A stretch of DNA of 22,655 nt. It comes from JBOGJG01 sp050747825 (GTDB lineage: Bacteria; Acidobacteriota; UBA6911; RPQK01; JBOGJG01). Positions 22,642-22,655 of the stretch are shown piece after piece. The translations under genes were made by a program, and so were the position numbers. The notes beneath the pieces were generated by a model, which was not told the origin of the DNA, did no database searches, and saw only the letters and a program-made list of their open reading frames with translations. Positions within the stretch are counted from its first letter, which is position 1. Each line of letters starts with the position of its first letter. Location of the stretch: contig JBOGJG010000390.1 in assembly GCA_050747825.1 (NCBI GenBank), forward strand, positions 1 through 22,655, read 5' to 3'.

Positions 22642-22655
22642 CCAAAGGGCACCAG

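Noticed and set aside
1..22655. CRISPR array, tRNA or rRNA genes, prophage or defence system
   Set aside because: No regularly spaced direct repeats, no cloverleaf or rRNA-like sequence, and no nuclease, methylase, integrase or phage protein was seen. The genes present are metabolic, transport and envelope functions.

Overview
The window reads as a chromosomal stretch of an Acidobacteriota-like Gram-negative bacterium, probably assembled from a metagenome. The best evidence is a ~1080-residue Oar-type TonB-dependent receptor with an N-terminal carboxypeptidase-regulatory-like domain, next to a DUF1800/DUF1501 pair, several S1 sulfatases, a periplasmic PQQ dehydrogenase and many signal or Tat peptides. 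Planctomycetota and other sulfatase-rich phyla share some of these families, so the phylum call is an inference. No rRNA, tRNA, CRISPR array or transposase gene was seen.

Layout. (1) 1-1678: an AT-rich leader, a broken glucosamine-6-phosphate deaminase-like gene and an intact metal-dependent amidohydrolase. (2) 1766-5074: a copper/heavy-metal type operon with a strong promoter carrying a 9+9 bp operator-like palindrome, a small Cys-containing exported protein, a TolC-family efflux channel and a Tat-exported two-domain multicopper oxidase. No RND pump or adaptor gene is present. (3) 5300-7391: convergent IclR regulator and zinc alcohol dehydrogenase genes separated only by a 194-bp MITE-like element whose two ends supply both stop codons, then a 79-bp hairpin repeat in the next divergent gap. 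(4) 7415-9803: an exported PHP/DUF3604 metallohydrolase, overlapping tail-to-tail with a two-CBS-domain protein. (5) 9864-12883: a sulfatase wreck with several internal deletions running in frame into an intact PQQ-dependent dehydrogenase, followed by a three-haem cytochrome. (6) 19619 down to 12890 on the minus strand: an apparent four-gene unit DUF1800 - DUF1501 - TonB receptor - YceI. (7) 19710-22477: divergently, a single gene encoding two complete sulfatases in tandem. (8) 22538-22641: a palindrome-rich element at the right edge.

Biologically the window suggests a heterotroph that degrades sulfated or otherwise decorated organic matter: exported sulfatases, a TonB receptor for uptake, and periplasmic PQQ oxidation feeding a multihaem cytochrome. 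It also has copper handling. Several genes carry large internal deletions while their neighbours are intact, and short mobile or palindromic elements sit in gaps. This looks like ongoing genome erosion, although assembly error must be excluded. The most notable single signal is the MITE that appears to have inserted exactly in the CTAG where two convergent stop codons overlapped, duplicating the bases so that both genes stayed intact.
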